64,000 nt of DNA from Streptomyces tirandamycinicus (GCF_003097515.1 NZ_CP029188.1:1512501-1576500); one strand, 5' to 3'. Positions 42,674 through 51,709 are shown, numbered from the stretch's first letter. Notes: generated by a model from the letters alone, not told the origin. Made by a program: numbers and translations.

Positions 42674-42703
42674 GCGGCTTCCCCTCGGGCGAGGGGAAGC
42701 CGC
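42674..42703 (+). terminator. Terminator after Ni/Co permease
   Basis: Arms GCGGCTTCCCCTC and GAGGGGAAGCCGC around a 4-nt loop. Confidence 0.85.
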
Positions 42704-42961
42704 GGGTGTCGATCATGCGGAGTCACGGGGACGGACCGTGCGGAGCCGAGACGCCGACGGCGCGGTGCGCCACGGCCGGATCCCGGTGGGGCCGGGAGTC
42801 CGGCGGCGACGCGGTCGGAGCGGGTGGCGCGCCCGGTCGCCTACGAGGGGAGTCCCCGGCGGTCGTACACGAGGAGAGTTCCCGGCGGTCACGTACGAGG
42901 AGCATGCCCGGCGGTCGCGCCCGTGGTGGCCGGGCCGTCCCCCGTACGCGGGCGGGTCCGG

Positions 42962-43771
42962 TCAGGCCGCTGACCGGAACGGCGGCAGGTAGCCCCCGGA
43001 CTGTCCGGAGGCCGTCGGGTGGTACGACTCGCCGATGTTCAGCCAGTTGACACTGTGCAGCCAGGAGGCGCCCGAGCAGATCTCGTGCCCGGTGAAGGTC
43101 GGCACGACATCGGCGAAGGTGAAGCCGTGGTCGGCGACGCGCTTGGCGATGGCCGCGTTGAGGTGGTCGGCTCCGCCGTTGATCGCGGCGCGCTCCCTCT
43201 CGGTGAGTCCGGCGATGCAGCTGCCGTTGAGCTTGTAGAAGCGGGGGTAGCCGAGGACGACGACCCGGGCGGACGGCGACTTGGACCTGATGGTCGAGTA
43301 CACCGAGTCCAGCCGGGACGGGAGGGTCGAGTCCACGAAGCGCTTGGCCTCCTCGACCCGGGCGATGCAGGTGCTCTCGGACTGCAGCACACAGGTCGTC
43401 ATCACATCGGCGAAGCCGGCGTCGTTGCCGCCGATCGTGAGGGACACGAGGTCGGTGCCCGCGTGGAGGGGGGCGAGCTGGCTCGCCAGGACATCACCCG
43501 TACGAGCGCCCGAGCAGGCGGTGAAGGCGAACGACGCGGGTGAGTTGGCGGACGCCCACAGGGCGGGGTACGCCCGGTTGGTGCGCTTGCACGAGCCGCT
43601 GCTGCTCAGGTAGGCGCCGGCGCCGAGGCCCGAGGAGTACGAGTCGCCGAGGGCCACGTAGTCGACCGCGGCCGCGGACTGCGCGGCCTGGGCATGACCG
43701 GTGCCGGTGAGGGCGAGGACGGCGCCGAGAAGAAGCGAGGACGAGAATGCCGCGATTCGGGACAGTTTCAT
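42962..43771 (-). CDS. Secreted GDSL/SGNH lipase
   Basis: A 269-residue exported esterase. The signal peptide (IAAFSSSLLLGAVLALTGTG ... AQA) is followed by block I VALGDSYSSG (catalytic Ser), block III TIGGNDAGF and block V GESYHPTASGQ (catalytic His). Six cysteines may form three disulfides as in related Streptomyces lipases. It cleaves acyl esters outside the cell. ATG 43771 has GGAGG nearby; an ATG four codons upstream is less likely. It stands alone. Confidence 0.9.
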   Translation of the reverse strand: MKLSRIAAFSSSLLLGAVLALTGTGHAQAAQSAAAVDYVALGDSYSSGLGAGAYLSSSGSCKRTNRAYPALWASANSPASFAFTACSGARTGDVLASQLAPLHAGTDLVSLTIGGNDAGFADVMTTCVLQSESTCIARVEEAKRFVDSTLPSRLDSVYSTIRSKSPSARVVVLGYPRFYKLNGSCIAGLTERERAAINGGADHLNAAIAKRVADHGFTFADVVPTFTGHEICSGASWLHSVNWLNIGESYHPTASGQSGGYLPPFRSAA

Positions 43772-44560
43772 GGAACCTCCCATTAGCAGGATCTCTGCTC
43801 AACTGTCGTAGCATGTCCCTTAGTTCGCCGGAAGTGTTCATGCCAAAAAGAATGCGGGCGGGCAACAGGGGCGTTACGCAGTCGTTCTTGACGACCCGTC
43901 GGAGATGGCGGACGGGACGGGGTCCAGCATTGCGGCAAAGCGCCTTATGCACGGACAAACACGCCGGGGCAGGCGAACTCCGTTGATCCGCGCGCGCCCC
44001 CGGCGCACCTCTGCCGGCACCCTCCGCGCCGGGAACCACGGCAGCGGCGCTCGTGGCACTCGGATCAGCCCGCGCACGCCGTGCGCGCCGCCCCCGGAGC
44101 GGCCGGTCCGCACTCCACACCCCGCTGTCCGCAATACGTACACCACAGACGTCACTGCGATGGCATTCCGCCCCTCAGACATCGCATTGCATAGCAGTTC
44201 CCTGCATTCCAGAACCTGGTGGTGAAAGACGGAGAAAAGTGCGCCCTATGGCCTGCTCTTGTCATACAGTCCCAATCATCAATACCGTCGTACATCCACC
44301 CGCAACGGACCATCAAAGGCGACTCCTGGGGAGGGGTTCTGACGTCGCGACGGTCCGGGGCGGGGCGCGGTAGGGGGGTGCCGCGACCGGTCGCACATGT
44401 GCCGAGTCGCGTACCGCGCAGCCGGCTGTGCCAGCTCGCCCAGCCTGTACGGAGATCCATGCCGTCCTGGCCGGGGTGAGAGCAACCCCCCTTTCGAACC
44501 GGACACTCATCCGGACCGCCCGGGGGCGGGCGGTCCACCGGACGAGAGGGAAACCGACTC
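43772..44560. other. Long divergent intergenic region
   Basis: About 790 bases between the lipase and the glycosyltransferase operon. The parts at 43780-43870 and 44150-44330 are strikingly AT-rich for this genome. A 53-codon frame on the minus strand (44313 to 44152; MVRCGWMYDGIDDWDCMTRA at its start) has AGGAG upstream but no recognisable family; a plus-strand frame overlaps it. The stretch should hold two divergent promoters and possibly a small RNA or peptide. Confidence 0.45.
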
Positions 44561-45466
44561 ATGAGCTCGTTCCTGCGCCCGGCGGTCCCGGGTCCTCACG
44601 ATCCGCCGGCCACGCCCGGTGCACCCGATCCGGCGGTGGCGGTGGCCGCCGCCACGGCCACCGCCACGGCCACCGCCACCGCCACGCTCGGCCGGACACC
44701 GGCCCAGTACCGTCCGATCTCCACCCATCTCGCCATCACCCCGCCGGTCAGCGTCGTGATACCGGCGATGAACGAGGCCGAGAACCTTCCGCACGTCTTC
44801 GGAACCCTCCCCGAGTGGATCCATGAAGTCGTGCTCGTCGACGGCAACTCCACGGACGCCACGGTGGACGTCGCCCGTGAACTGCGGCCCGACGTCAAGG
44901 TCGTCAGGCAGGTCGGCAAGGGCAAGGGGGACGCGCTCATCAGCGGCTTCGCGGCCTGCACCGGCGACATCATCGTCATGGTCGACGCGGACGGGTCGGC
45001 GGACGGCCAGGAGATCGTCAGCTATGTCTCCGCACTGGTCGGCGGCGCCGACTTCGCCAAGGGCTCGCGCTTCGCCAACGGAGGCGGGACCGACGACATG
45101 ACGGCGATCCGCAAGCTGGGCAACCGGATCCTCTGCGGCATCGTGAACGCCAAGTTCGGCGCCCGCTACACGGACCTCTGCTACGGCTACAACGCCTTCT
45201 GGCGCCACTGCCTGGAGAGCATCACCCTGGACTGCACCGGCTTCGAGATCGAGACCCTGATGAACATCCGGGTCGTCAAGGCGGGACTGCGGGTCCAGGA
45301 GGTCCCCAGCCACGAGTACCTGCGCATCCACGGGGTGAGCAACCTCAGCGCCGTCCGCGACGGACTGCGGGTGCTCAAGGTGATCCTCAGGGAGAAGGGC
45401 GTCCGCCGCGCCGCGCGCAGCGGTCCGGCCGTCGGCCTCAACTCCCCCCGCGGGAGCATCTCTTGA
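44561..45466 (+). CDS. Family 2 glycosyltransferase A
   Basis: A 301-residue cytosolic or membrane-associated transferase. After a disordered Ala/Thr-rich N terminus (about 50 residues, encoded by a GCCACC microsatellite) the GT-A core shows VSVVIPAMNEAENLP, VDGNSTDATVDVA, the metal-binding VDADGSADG and the GYNAFWR acceptor region. It resembles dolichol-phosphate-mannose-type synthases that load sugar onto a polyprenyl carrier. ATG 44561 has GAGAGGG upstream. The stop overlaps the TTG start of the second transferase, so the three following genes form one coupled operon. Confidence 0.87.
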   Translation: MSSFLRPAVPGPHDPPATPGAPDPAVAVAAATATATATATATLGRTPAQYRPISTHLAITPPVSVVIPAMNEAENLPHVFGTLPEWIHEVVLVDGNSTDATVDVARELRPDVKVVRQVGKGKGDALISGFAACTGDIIVMVDADGSADGQEIVSYVSALVGGADFAKGSRFANGGGTDDMTAIRKLGNRILCGIVNAKFGARYTDLCYGYNAFWRHCLESITLDCTGFEIETLMNIRVVKAGLRVQEVPSHEYLRIHGVSNLSAVRDGLRVLKVILREKGVRRAARSGPAVGLNSPRGSIS

Positions 45467-46482
45467 GCCATCGGACGTTCTCCGTGGTGATCTGCGTCTA
45501 CACCGAGGACCGCTGGGCGGACATCCTCGACGCCGTGGAGTCGGTGCGCCGGCAGTCGCTCCCGGCGCTGGAGACGCTAGTCGTGGTCGACCACAACGCC
45601 CGGCTGCTGGACCGGCTCACCGAGGAGTTCACGCCCGGCCGGGGGGCCGCGTCACCCGGAGAGGAGGTGCGGGTGCTCGCCAACGCGGGCCCCCGCGGCC
45701 TCTCCGCCGGCCGCAACACCGGTGTCGCCGCGGCCCGCGGCGCGTTCGTGGCCTTCCTCGACGACGACGCCGTGGCCGAGCACGACTGGCTGCGGCACCT
45801 CGCCGAGGGCTACGACGACCCGCGGGTGATGGCCGTCGGCGGCAGGACCCTGCCGGTCTGGGCCTCGGGCCGCAGACCCGTGTGGTTCCCCGAGGAGTTC
45901 GACTGGGTCGTCGGCTGCACCTACCGCGGGCTGCCGCCCGGCCGCGTCCCGGTCCGCAACGTCCTCGGCGGCAACGCGTCCTTCCGCCGCACCGCCTTCG
46001 ACGCCGCCGGCGGGTTCGCCACCGGCATCGGAAGGGACGGCGGCAGGCGACCCCTCGGCTGCGAGGAGACCGAGCTCTGCATACGGCTCGGCCGGGCGCT
46101 CCCGGACGCGGTGCTGCTGATCGACGACCGTGCCGTCATCCACCACAAGGTACCCGCGGCCAGGGAGAGCTTCCGCTACTTCCGCACCCGCGCCTACGCC
46201 GAGGGGCTGTCCAAGGCCCTGGTCTCGCGCAGCGTCGGCAGCGGCAAGGGCCTCGAGACCGAGCGGCGCTACACCACCCGGGTGCTCCCGGCGGGCGTGC
46301 TGCGCGGGCTGCGGGACGCCCTGCTGGGCCGCCCCGGCGGAGCCGGGCGCGCCGGGGCGATCGCCGTCGGCGCGGCCGCGGCCGCGGCCGGATACGCCGT
46401 GGCGCGGGCGCGCACCCGGCCCGGGGTGGCGTTCTCGCACGGCCCGATCACCGCACCCGCCCCGCGCCTGGAGGCCCGATGA
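45463..46482 (+). CDS. Family 2 glycosyltransferase B
   Basis: A 339-residue transferase: FSVVICVYTEDRWADILDAV at the N terminus, LDDDA as the metal-binding DxD-like site (near 103), GGNASFRR and the CEETELCIRLG acceptor/catalytic motif (near 200). A short hydrophobic stretch near 300 may hold it at the membrane. It starts with a rare TTG at 45463 overlapping the preceding TGA, with GGGAGC as ribosome site; its own stop overlaps the ATG of the deacetylase (ATGA). The low-efficiency start suggests that it is made only by coupling. Confidence 0.87.
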   Translation: MSHRTFSVVICVYTEDRWADILDAVESVRRQSLPALETLVVVDHNARLLDRLTEEFTPGRGAASPGEEVRVLANAGPRGLSAGRNTGVAAARGAFVAFLDDDAVAEHDWLRHLAEGYDDPRVMAVGGRTLPVWASGRRPVWFPEEFDWVVGCTYRGLPPGRVPVRNVLGGNASFRRTAFDAAGGFATGIGRDGGRRPLGCEETELCIRLGRALPDAVLLIDDRAVIHHKVPAARESFRYFRTRAYAEGLSKALVSRSVGSGKGLETERRYTTRVLPAGVLRGLRDALLGRPGGAGRAGAIAVGAAAAAAGYAVARARTRPGVAFSHGPITAPAPRLEAR

Positions 46483-47270
46483 ACGACGAGTCCGTACCGA
46501 TCCTCATGTACCACGCGATAGCGCACCGGCCCGCACCGGCGGCGCACCCGCTGTCCGTGACGCCGGAGGCGTTCGCCGAGCAGATGGAACTGCTGGGCGA
46601 GCGCGGGTTCACCCCGGTCACCACCGCACGGCTCGGCCGGGCCTGGCGGCACGGGGAACCGCTGCCGCCGCGGCCGGTGCTGATCACCTTCGACGACGGC
46701 TACGAGGGCGTGCACCGGCACGCCCTTCCCGTACTCGACACGCTGGGCTTCACGTCCACACTGTTCGTGTCGACCGGCTGGCTGCGGGGCCCGCATCACG
46801 AGGGCGGTGCGCCCGACACCATGCTGGACTGGGGGCAGGTGCGGGAACTGGCCGCGGCGGGCACGGAGATCGGCGGACATTCGCACACCCACCCGCAACT
46901 CGACCAGCTGGACGACGGACGGCTCCGGTCCGAGGCAGTGCGCTGCAAGGAGATCATCACCGCGGAACTGGGCACCGCTCCGGTCTCGTTCGCCTACCCC
47001 TACGGCTACTCCAGCCGGCGGGTCCGCCGGGCGGTGCGCGCGGCGGGGTTCGCGCAGTCGCTGGCCGTGGGGAACGCCCTGGCCCGCCGGCGGCAGGGGC
47101 CGTACGCCCTGGAGCGGGTGACCGTCCGGCGGTCCACGGGAGCCGGGGAGTTCGAGCGGCTCGTCGAGGGCCGGGGGGTGGCCCGCGCCTTCGCCCGGGA
47201 CCGGGCCCTCACCAAGGGGTACGCCGTCCTCCGCCGCACCAGGAGGGCGGCCCGGTCGCTGCGTACCTGA
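46479..47270 (+). CDS. Polysaccharide deacetylase (NodB domain)
   Basis: A 263-residue CE4 esterase. Motif 1 is VLITFDDGYEGVH (near 67), motif 2 is GGHSHTHPQLD (near 135; metal-binding His pair) and motif 3 is SFAYPYGYSS (near 175). Members remove N-acetyl groups from glycans. No signal peptide is visible, so it may act in the cytosol on a lipid-linked sugar, consistent with the two coupled transferases before it. Together the trio looks like a short pathway for a deacetylated surface glycan; the product is unknown. Confidence 0.88.
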   Translation: MNDESVPILMYHAIAHRPAPAAHPLSVTPEAFAEQMELLGERGFTPVTTARLGRAWRHGEPLPPRPVLITFDDGYEGVHRHALPVLDTLGFTSTLFVSTGWLRGPHHEGGAPDTMLDWGQVRELAAAGTEIGGHSHTHPQLDQLDDGRLRSEAVRCKEIITAELGTAPVSFAYPYGYSSRRVRRAVRAAGFAQSLAVGNALARRRQGPYALERVTVRRSTGAGEFERLVEGRGVARAFARDRALTKGYAVLRRTRRAARSLRT

Positions 47271-47376
47271 GTGCCCGGGGCGGCGGGACGGGAACGGGGG
47301 CGCACCGGGGCGCGCGGACCCGCGGCACGCGCCAAAAGGCCGTGCACCGGGGGCCGACGTGCCGGATCATGGCGCC

Positions 47377-48471
47377 ATGACCGCCACGCCTGAGCACGCT
47401 CTGCCGATCCGGCTCAACGTCGACGACAGCGACTCGCCTTCGGATGTCGTCGACGCGCTGTTCCTCGGCCGCTTCGCGGCGGGCGAGCAGCCGTTCTCGC
47501 ACAGCTCGACGATCGACCGGGTCAAGCCCGGCGCCACGCTGCTGCCGCCGGGCGCCCGGGTGCTGCGCGCCGCGCGCGACGACGACCGGAGCGCGACGCT
47601 CGCCGAGGGCGACGGCTGGACCCTGCTGGTCTCCCGCTGGAACCGCGGGGCGGACATCACGGTCACCGCGGTCAGCTCCGAACTCGCCGAGCGCGTCCAC
47701 CGGCAGGCGACCGACGGGGTCCAGGACGAACCGGAGCCGCAGCCCGAGAACGTCACCATGGGCTTCTGGTACGTCTCCCCCCGCCGCGGCCCGCACCGTA
47801 CGACCCGCCAGATCAGCGCCGGTGCCTGGGACGAGGTCCGGCCCAACTACACGGCCCCGGTGGCGAAGGCGATGGACCGGCTGATGAAGGTGACGCCGGA
47901 CGACATCGCGGGCCGGCTGCTGCTGCTGCACGGTCCACCGGGCACCGGGAAGACCTCCGCGCTGCGGACCCTGGCCCGCTCCTGGCGCGACTGGTGCCAG
48001 GTGGACTGCGTCCTCGACCCCGAGCGGCTGTTCAACGACGTCGGCTATCTGATGGACATCGCGATCGGCGAGGACGAGGGCACCGCCAAGGAGCGCTGGA
48101 GGCTGCTGCTGCTGGAGGACTGCGACGAGCTGATCCGCGGCGAGGCCCGGCACGCCGCGGGCCAGGCGCTGTCCCGGCTGCTGAACCTGACGGACGGGCT
48201 GCTCGGCCAGGGCCGGAACGTCCTGGTGGGCGTCACCACCAACGAGGACCTGGAGCGGCTGCACCCGGCGGTCGTCCGGCCGGGCCGCTGCCTCGCGCGG
48301 ATCGAGGTCGGCCCGCTGACCCGCGAGGAGTCCGTGTCCTGGCTGGGCACGGAGGAGGGGGTCGGCCGCGAGGGCGCGACGCTGGCGGAACTGTACGCCG
48401 TGCGGCGGGGCACGGTACCGGCGTCGGTGCCGTCCCAGCACGGCGGGGCGGACGCCGGGCTGTACCTCTAG
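47377..48471 (+). CDS. DUF5925-type AAA ATPase
   Basis: A 364-residue protein. The N-terminal half (IRLNVDDSDSPSDVVDALFL) is the actinobacterial DUF5925 domain. The AAA module has Walker A LHGPPGTGKTSALR (near 190), Walker B LLLLEDCDEL (near 248), sensor 1 VGVTTNEDL and an arginine finger region VRPGRCL. It probably remodels a protein complex; the partner is unknown. ATG 47377 is preferred; an in-frame GTG lies six codons upstream. Confidence 0.82.
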   Translation: MTATPEHALPIRLNVDDSDSPSDVVDALFLGRFAAGEQPFSHSSTIDRVKPGATLLPPGARVLRAARDDDRSATLAEGDGWTLLVSRWNRGADITVTAVSSELAERVHRQATDGVQDEPEPQPENVTMGFWYVSPRRGPHRTTRQISAGAWDEVRPNYTAPVAKAMDRLMKVTPDDIAGRLLLLHGPPGTGKTSALRTLARSWRDWCQVDCVLDPERLFNDVGYLMDIAIGEDEGTAKERWRLLLLEDCDELIRGEARHAAGQALSRLLNLTDGLLGQGRNVLVGVTTNEDLERLHPAVVRPGRCLARIEVGPLTREESVSWLGTEEGVGREGATLAELYAVRRGTVPASVPSQHGGADAGLYL

Positions 48472-48571
48472 TGCCGAGCCGGGCGGCCGCCCACGCGGAC
48501 CACGCCGCCGGCACCGGGCGGCACCACCAGGCCGCCGACGGCCCGGCGGAACCCGGACCTGCCGGGCGGGG

Positions 48572-48949
48572 TCAATTGCCGTAGCTGGCGCGCAGCGCGT
48601 CCTGCACCGCCGAGAGCGCGTCGGAGCGGGACAGGCCGAGGCGGTGGACCTGCTCGGCGTACGCCTGGGCGGCCGTCGCGGCCTGGCGCTCGGCCGCGTC
48701 ACCGGCCGCGGCGACGAACGTGCCGTTGCGGCCCCGGGTTTCGACCACTCCGTCCCCCTCGAGGGCGCGGTACGCCTTGGCGACGGTGTTGGCGGCGAGG
48801 CCGAGCTCCTCCGCGAGACCCCGCACGGTGGGCAGCTTGTAGCCGACGGGCAGGGCGCCCGAGCGGGCCTGGGCCGAGATCTGGGAGCGGAGCTGCTCGT
48901 AGGGCGCGGGGGCCGCGTCCGTGTCGATGACGATTTTCAAGGTCACCAC
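48572..48949 (-). CDS. GntR-family regulator, YtrA-type
   Basis: A 125-residue repressor consisting of a winged helix (APAPYEQLRSQISAQARSGA then LPTVRGLAEELGLAANTVAK, residues 12-70) and a short C-terminal dimerisation tail, which is the YtrA subfamily. Members often control an ABC transporter or themselves. Two GTG codons (48949, 48946) can start it. No transporter lies beside it, so its targets are elsewhere or the flanking divergent GNAT gene. Confidence 0.87.
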   Translation of the reverse strand: MVTLKIVIDTDAAPAPYEQLRSQISAQARSGALPVGYKLPTVRGLAEELGLAANTVAKAYRALEGDGVVETRGRNGTFVAAAGDAAERQAATAAQAYAEQVHRLGLSRSDALSAVQDALRASYGN

Positions 48950-49045
48950 GCGATTGTCCCCCACTTCCGGGCCCCGGGCACGCCGCTCCGGTCGTCCGGG
49001 AAATTGAGAGGCGTGCACGGGGGCGCGCGCGTAGCGTGCCGCCAC

Positions 49046-49969
49046 ATGACCGTGATCGTCCGCGCCTTCCGCGCGCCGGGAGACGCCGAAGCCGTCGCCC
49101 GGGTCCGCCGCGCCGCCCTGCCCTTCATGCTGGTCACCCCCGAGGCCCTGGTGTTCGAGGGGGAGCATGCGCATCCGAACTCCCGGTACCGGCCGCTGGT
49201 CGCCGAGGAGGGCGGGGAGGTGATCGCCACGGCCCGGGTGGGGCTCGCCCACGACAGTCCCGAACCGGGGGTCGGGTACGCGAACGTCTATGTGCATCCC
49301 GAGCGCCGCGGGCGGGGCGCGGGTACCGCCGTCGTGCGCGCCGCCGAGGAGTACCTGGCCGGTGCGGGCGCCACCGAGGTCTACACCTGGGTGCTGGACG
49401 AGCCCGGGCACCGTGCCTTCGCGGAGCGGCACGGCTACCGGGCCGGGCGCACCGCGCACTTCCTCCGCCTCGACCTGGCCGGCGGGACGCTGCCGCCGCT
49501 GCGGACCCCGCCGGACGGGGTCCGGATCGTCCCGGCGTCCGACTTCGCCGGCGACCCCCGGCCGCTGTTCGAGCTGGACGCCGCCACGACGGCGGACGAA
49601 CCGGGCGATGTGGCGACCGAGCTGACGGACTACGCCCACTGGCTCGACGAGACCTGGGGGCACCCCCTGTTCAGCCGGGAACTGACGTCGGTCGCCGTGG
49701 TGGACGGGCGCCCGGTGGCGTTCAGCGCGGCCCGTACGGACGGCTCGACCCGCTACGGGACCGCCATGACCGGCACCGCCCGGGAGTACCGAGGCCGCGG
49801 GCTGGCCAAGCTGGCGAAGAACGACTCGCTGCACCGGGCGCGGGACGCCGGGTTCACCGAGGCCTTCACCGGCAACGACGCGGGCAACGCCCCGATGCTC
49901 GCCGTCAACGAGTGGTTCGGCTACGAGATCTGCGCAACGGAGGTGCGCCATGTCCGCACGCTGGGGTGA
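49046..49969 (+). CDS. Double GNAT acetyltransferase
   Basis: A 307-residue protein with two tandem GNAT folds. The first shows the acetyl-CoA loop in VHPERRGRGAGTAVVRAA (near 85-100). The second has the equivalent YRGRGLAKLAKNDSLHRA (near 255-270) and the NAPMLAVNEWFGY end. Only one half usually keeps activity, as in mycothiol synthase-like enzymes; the substrate is unknown. ATG 49046 follows TAGCGT (49032-49037) by 8 nt, which points to a leaderless message. It overlaps the next gene by 20 bp. Confidence 0.85.
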   Translation: MTVIVRAFRAPGDAEAVARVRRAALPFMLVTPEALVFEGEHAHPNSRYRPLVAEEGGEVIATARVGLAHDSPEPGVGYANVYVHPERRGRGAGTAVVRAAEEYLAGAGATEVYTWVLDEPGHRAFAERHGYRAGRTAHFLRLDLAGGTLPPLRTPPDGVRIVPASDFAGDPRPLFELDAATTADEPGDVATELTDYAHWLDETWGHPLFSRELTSVAVVDGRPVAFSAARTDGSTRYGTAMTGTAREYRGRGLAKLAKNDSLHRARDAGFTEAFTGNDAGNAPMLAVNEWFGYEICATEVRHVRTLG

Positions 49970-50444
49970 TTCCCGGATCGACGTCACCCTGGTCAAGGCG
50001 GGCCGTACGAAGATCCGCTACCCGGCGGACGTCGTCGCCGACGACGGCAACCGGATCACCGTCCGGGCCCCGTGGGCGGGTGAGGGCGTCAGGGACCTCG
50101 GGTTCGTCCGCTTCGAACCGGGCGACGTCTTCACCGAGTACTACTGGCGCGACCGCTGGTACGCCGTCAAGGAGGTCCGGGCGGGCGACGGGGCGCTGAA
50201 GGGCTGGTACACGGACATCACCCGGCCCGCCCGGGTGTCCGCGGACGAGCTGGTGGTGGAGGATCTGGACCTGGATCTGTGGGTGTCGGCCGACGGCGCC
50301 CTGGTCCTGCGGCTGGACGAGGACGAGTTCGCCGCGAGCGGTCTCGCCGAACGGGACCCCGGGGCGGCCGAGCAGGCCGAACGCGCCCTGGACGCCCTGG
50401 AACTCCTCGCCCGGCAGGGCCGGTTCACCAGCCTGCTGGACTGA
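49950..50444 (+). CDS. DUF402-domain protein
   Basis: A 164-residue protein with the DUF402 beta-barrel (FEPGDVFTEYYWRDRWYAVK; GWYTDITRP; DLDLDLWV near 105). Characterised relatives include nucleoside phosphatases acting on NDP/NTP, with acidic metal ligands such as the D/E residues seen here; the substrate in this case is open. ATG 49950 lies in the end of the GNAT gene, so the two are translationally coupled. Its 3' end overlaps the converging methyltransferase-Nudix gene by 20 bp. Confidence 0.82.
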   Translation: MSARWGDSRIDVTLVKAGRTKIRYPADVVADDGNRITVRAPWAGEGVRDLGFVRFEPGDVFTEYYWRDRWYAVKEVRAGDGALKGWYTDITRPARVSADELVVEDLDLDLWVSADGALVLRLDEDEFAASGLAERDPGAAEQAERALDALELLARQGRFTSLLD

Positions 50445-51609
50445 CGCCGGTCATCGGCAGCGGTACCGCACGGTCCGGAAGATCCGGGTCGTGGCCCACC
50501 GGGTCGTCGTCCTCGTGCCAGTGGAGGACGAAGCGCTCACCTCGGCGATACGCCTCGAACGCGGCCCTGCAGTACGCGACCATGTCGTCCGGCAGCGCCG
50601 CCAGCGGGTGCCAGGCCAGCTCCGAGCACTTGTGCGGTTCCCGGTTGTACGGCTCGCCGCCCTTGCCGTGGACCGCCTCGAAGAACCAGCCGGTGCGCGG
50701 CGGGTCGCCGGGCCCCCGGTGCTGCATGACCAGCGCCACCCGCAGATCCTCCGGCGCGAACGCGACGCCGATCTCCTCGTACGCCTCGCGCACCATGGCC
50801 GCGCGCACGTCCTCCCCGTCCTCCACGTGCCCCGACGGGCCGTGCCACAGTCCGTCCGCGTAGCCGGTGCCCGACCGGCGGGCCAGCAGGACATCGTCGC
50901 CGCGTCGCAGGACGAGGTGGACATCGACGACTTCGCGATGCCGGACCGGGGCCGCGCCGACGACCTCGCCGGTGATCCCACCGGTGGTCTTGTCGGTGGC
51001 CTCGTCGGCGGTTTCGTCGTACGGGACCGGACTCGTCCGGGCCACCAGGGCGTACCTCTCGTCGTGCACCGGTCGGCCCCAGAGCCCGGGCACGTCCGAC
51101 AGCCGCTCGTGGTCGATCCTCCGGCTCAGCGGCCCGAGGGCGCCGATCAGCCGGGAGGCCGGGAGTCCGTTGCCGTCCCACACCCCTTCGACGAGCACCA
51201 GCCGCCCGCCCGGGCGCAGCAGTGAAGCCCAGTGGGCGAGAGCCGCCTCGGGGTCGGGCAGCGCCCACAGCACATGGCGCACCAGCACGGCGTCGAAGCG
51301 CCGGTCGCCCACCGGAGGCCGCTCCGCTGGACCGGTCAGCACCTCGGCAGCCGTGCCGGCCAGTTTGCGGCGGGCGGCGTCCGCCATCCGCGGTGAGAGG
51401 TCGACGGCGGTCACCTGATGGCCCTGCTCGGCGGCGAGCAGGGCGAGGCTGCCCGTGCCGCATCCGAGGTCGAGCACATCGGAGGGAGCCGGCGGCAGCC
51501 AGTGCCGCATCCGTTCCGCCCAGGCGCGGCGGACCCCGGGGTCGCGCAGTCCGTGGTCGGGCTCCTCGTCGAAGGTGCCGGCGGCGGCATCCCAGTCGAT
51601 CGTCGTCAT
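50425..51609 (-). CDS. SAM methyltransferase-Nudix hydrolase fusion
   Basis: A 394-residue two-domain enzyme. Residues 1-200 are a class I methyltransferase with motif I VLDLGCGTGSLALLA, motif II TAVDLSPRM and the post-motif LRPGGRLVLVEG. A linker rich in T/D/E (about 205-220) joins a Nudix domain whose box GHVEDGEDVRAAMVREAYEE then IGV fits GX5EX7REUXEEXGU. The two activities are normally separate proteins; here they are in one frame with no sign of a frameshift. A possible role is methylation and clean-up of a nucleotide or its derivative; the substrate is unknown. ATG 51609 was chosen over an in-frame start ten codons upstream. Confidence 0.85.
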   Translation of the reverse strand: MTTIDWDAAAGTFDEEPDHGLRDPGVRRAWAERMRHWLPPAPSDVLDLGCGTGSLALLAAEQGHQVTAVDLSPRMADAARRKLAGTAAEVLTGPAERPPVGDRRFDAVLVRHVLWALPDPEAALAHWASLLRPGGRLVLVEGVWDGNGLPASRLIGALGPLSRRIDHERLSDVPGLWGRPVHDERYALVARTSPVPYDETADEATDKTTGGITGEVVGAAPVRHREVVDVHLVLRRGDDVLLARRSGTGYADGLWHGPSGHVEDGEDVRAAMVREAYEEIGVAFAPEDLRVALVMQHRGPGDPPRTGWFFEAVHGKGGEPYNREPHKCSELAWHPLAALPDDMVAYCRAAFEAYRRGERFVLHWHEDDDPVGHDPDLPDRAVPLPMTGVSPAGW

Positions 51610-51676
51610 GTTCCCGATCCTGGCAGCCGCCACTGACAACGAGGGCGTGCGCTGCCCCCGCTCCGCGGACGCGGAG

Positions 51677-51709
51677 CGAGGGCGGAACGAGGGCGGAACG
51701 AGGGCGGAG
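51677..51709. repeat. 11-bp tandem repeat, three copies
   Basis: CGAGGGCGGAA is present three times, the last with one change, upstream of the fusion gene and downstream of tctA. Confidence 0.85.
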
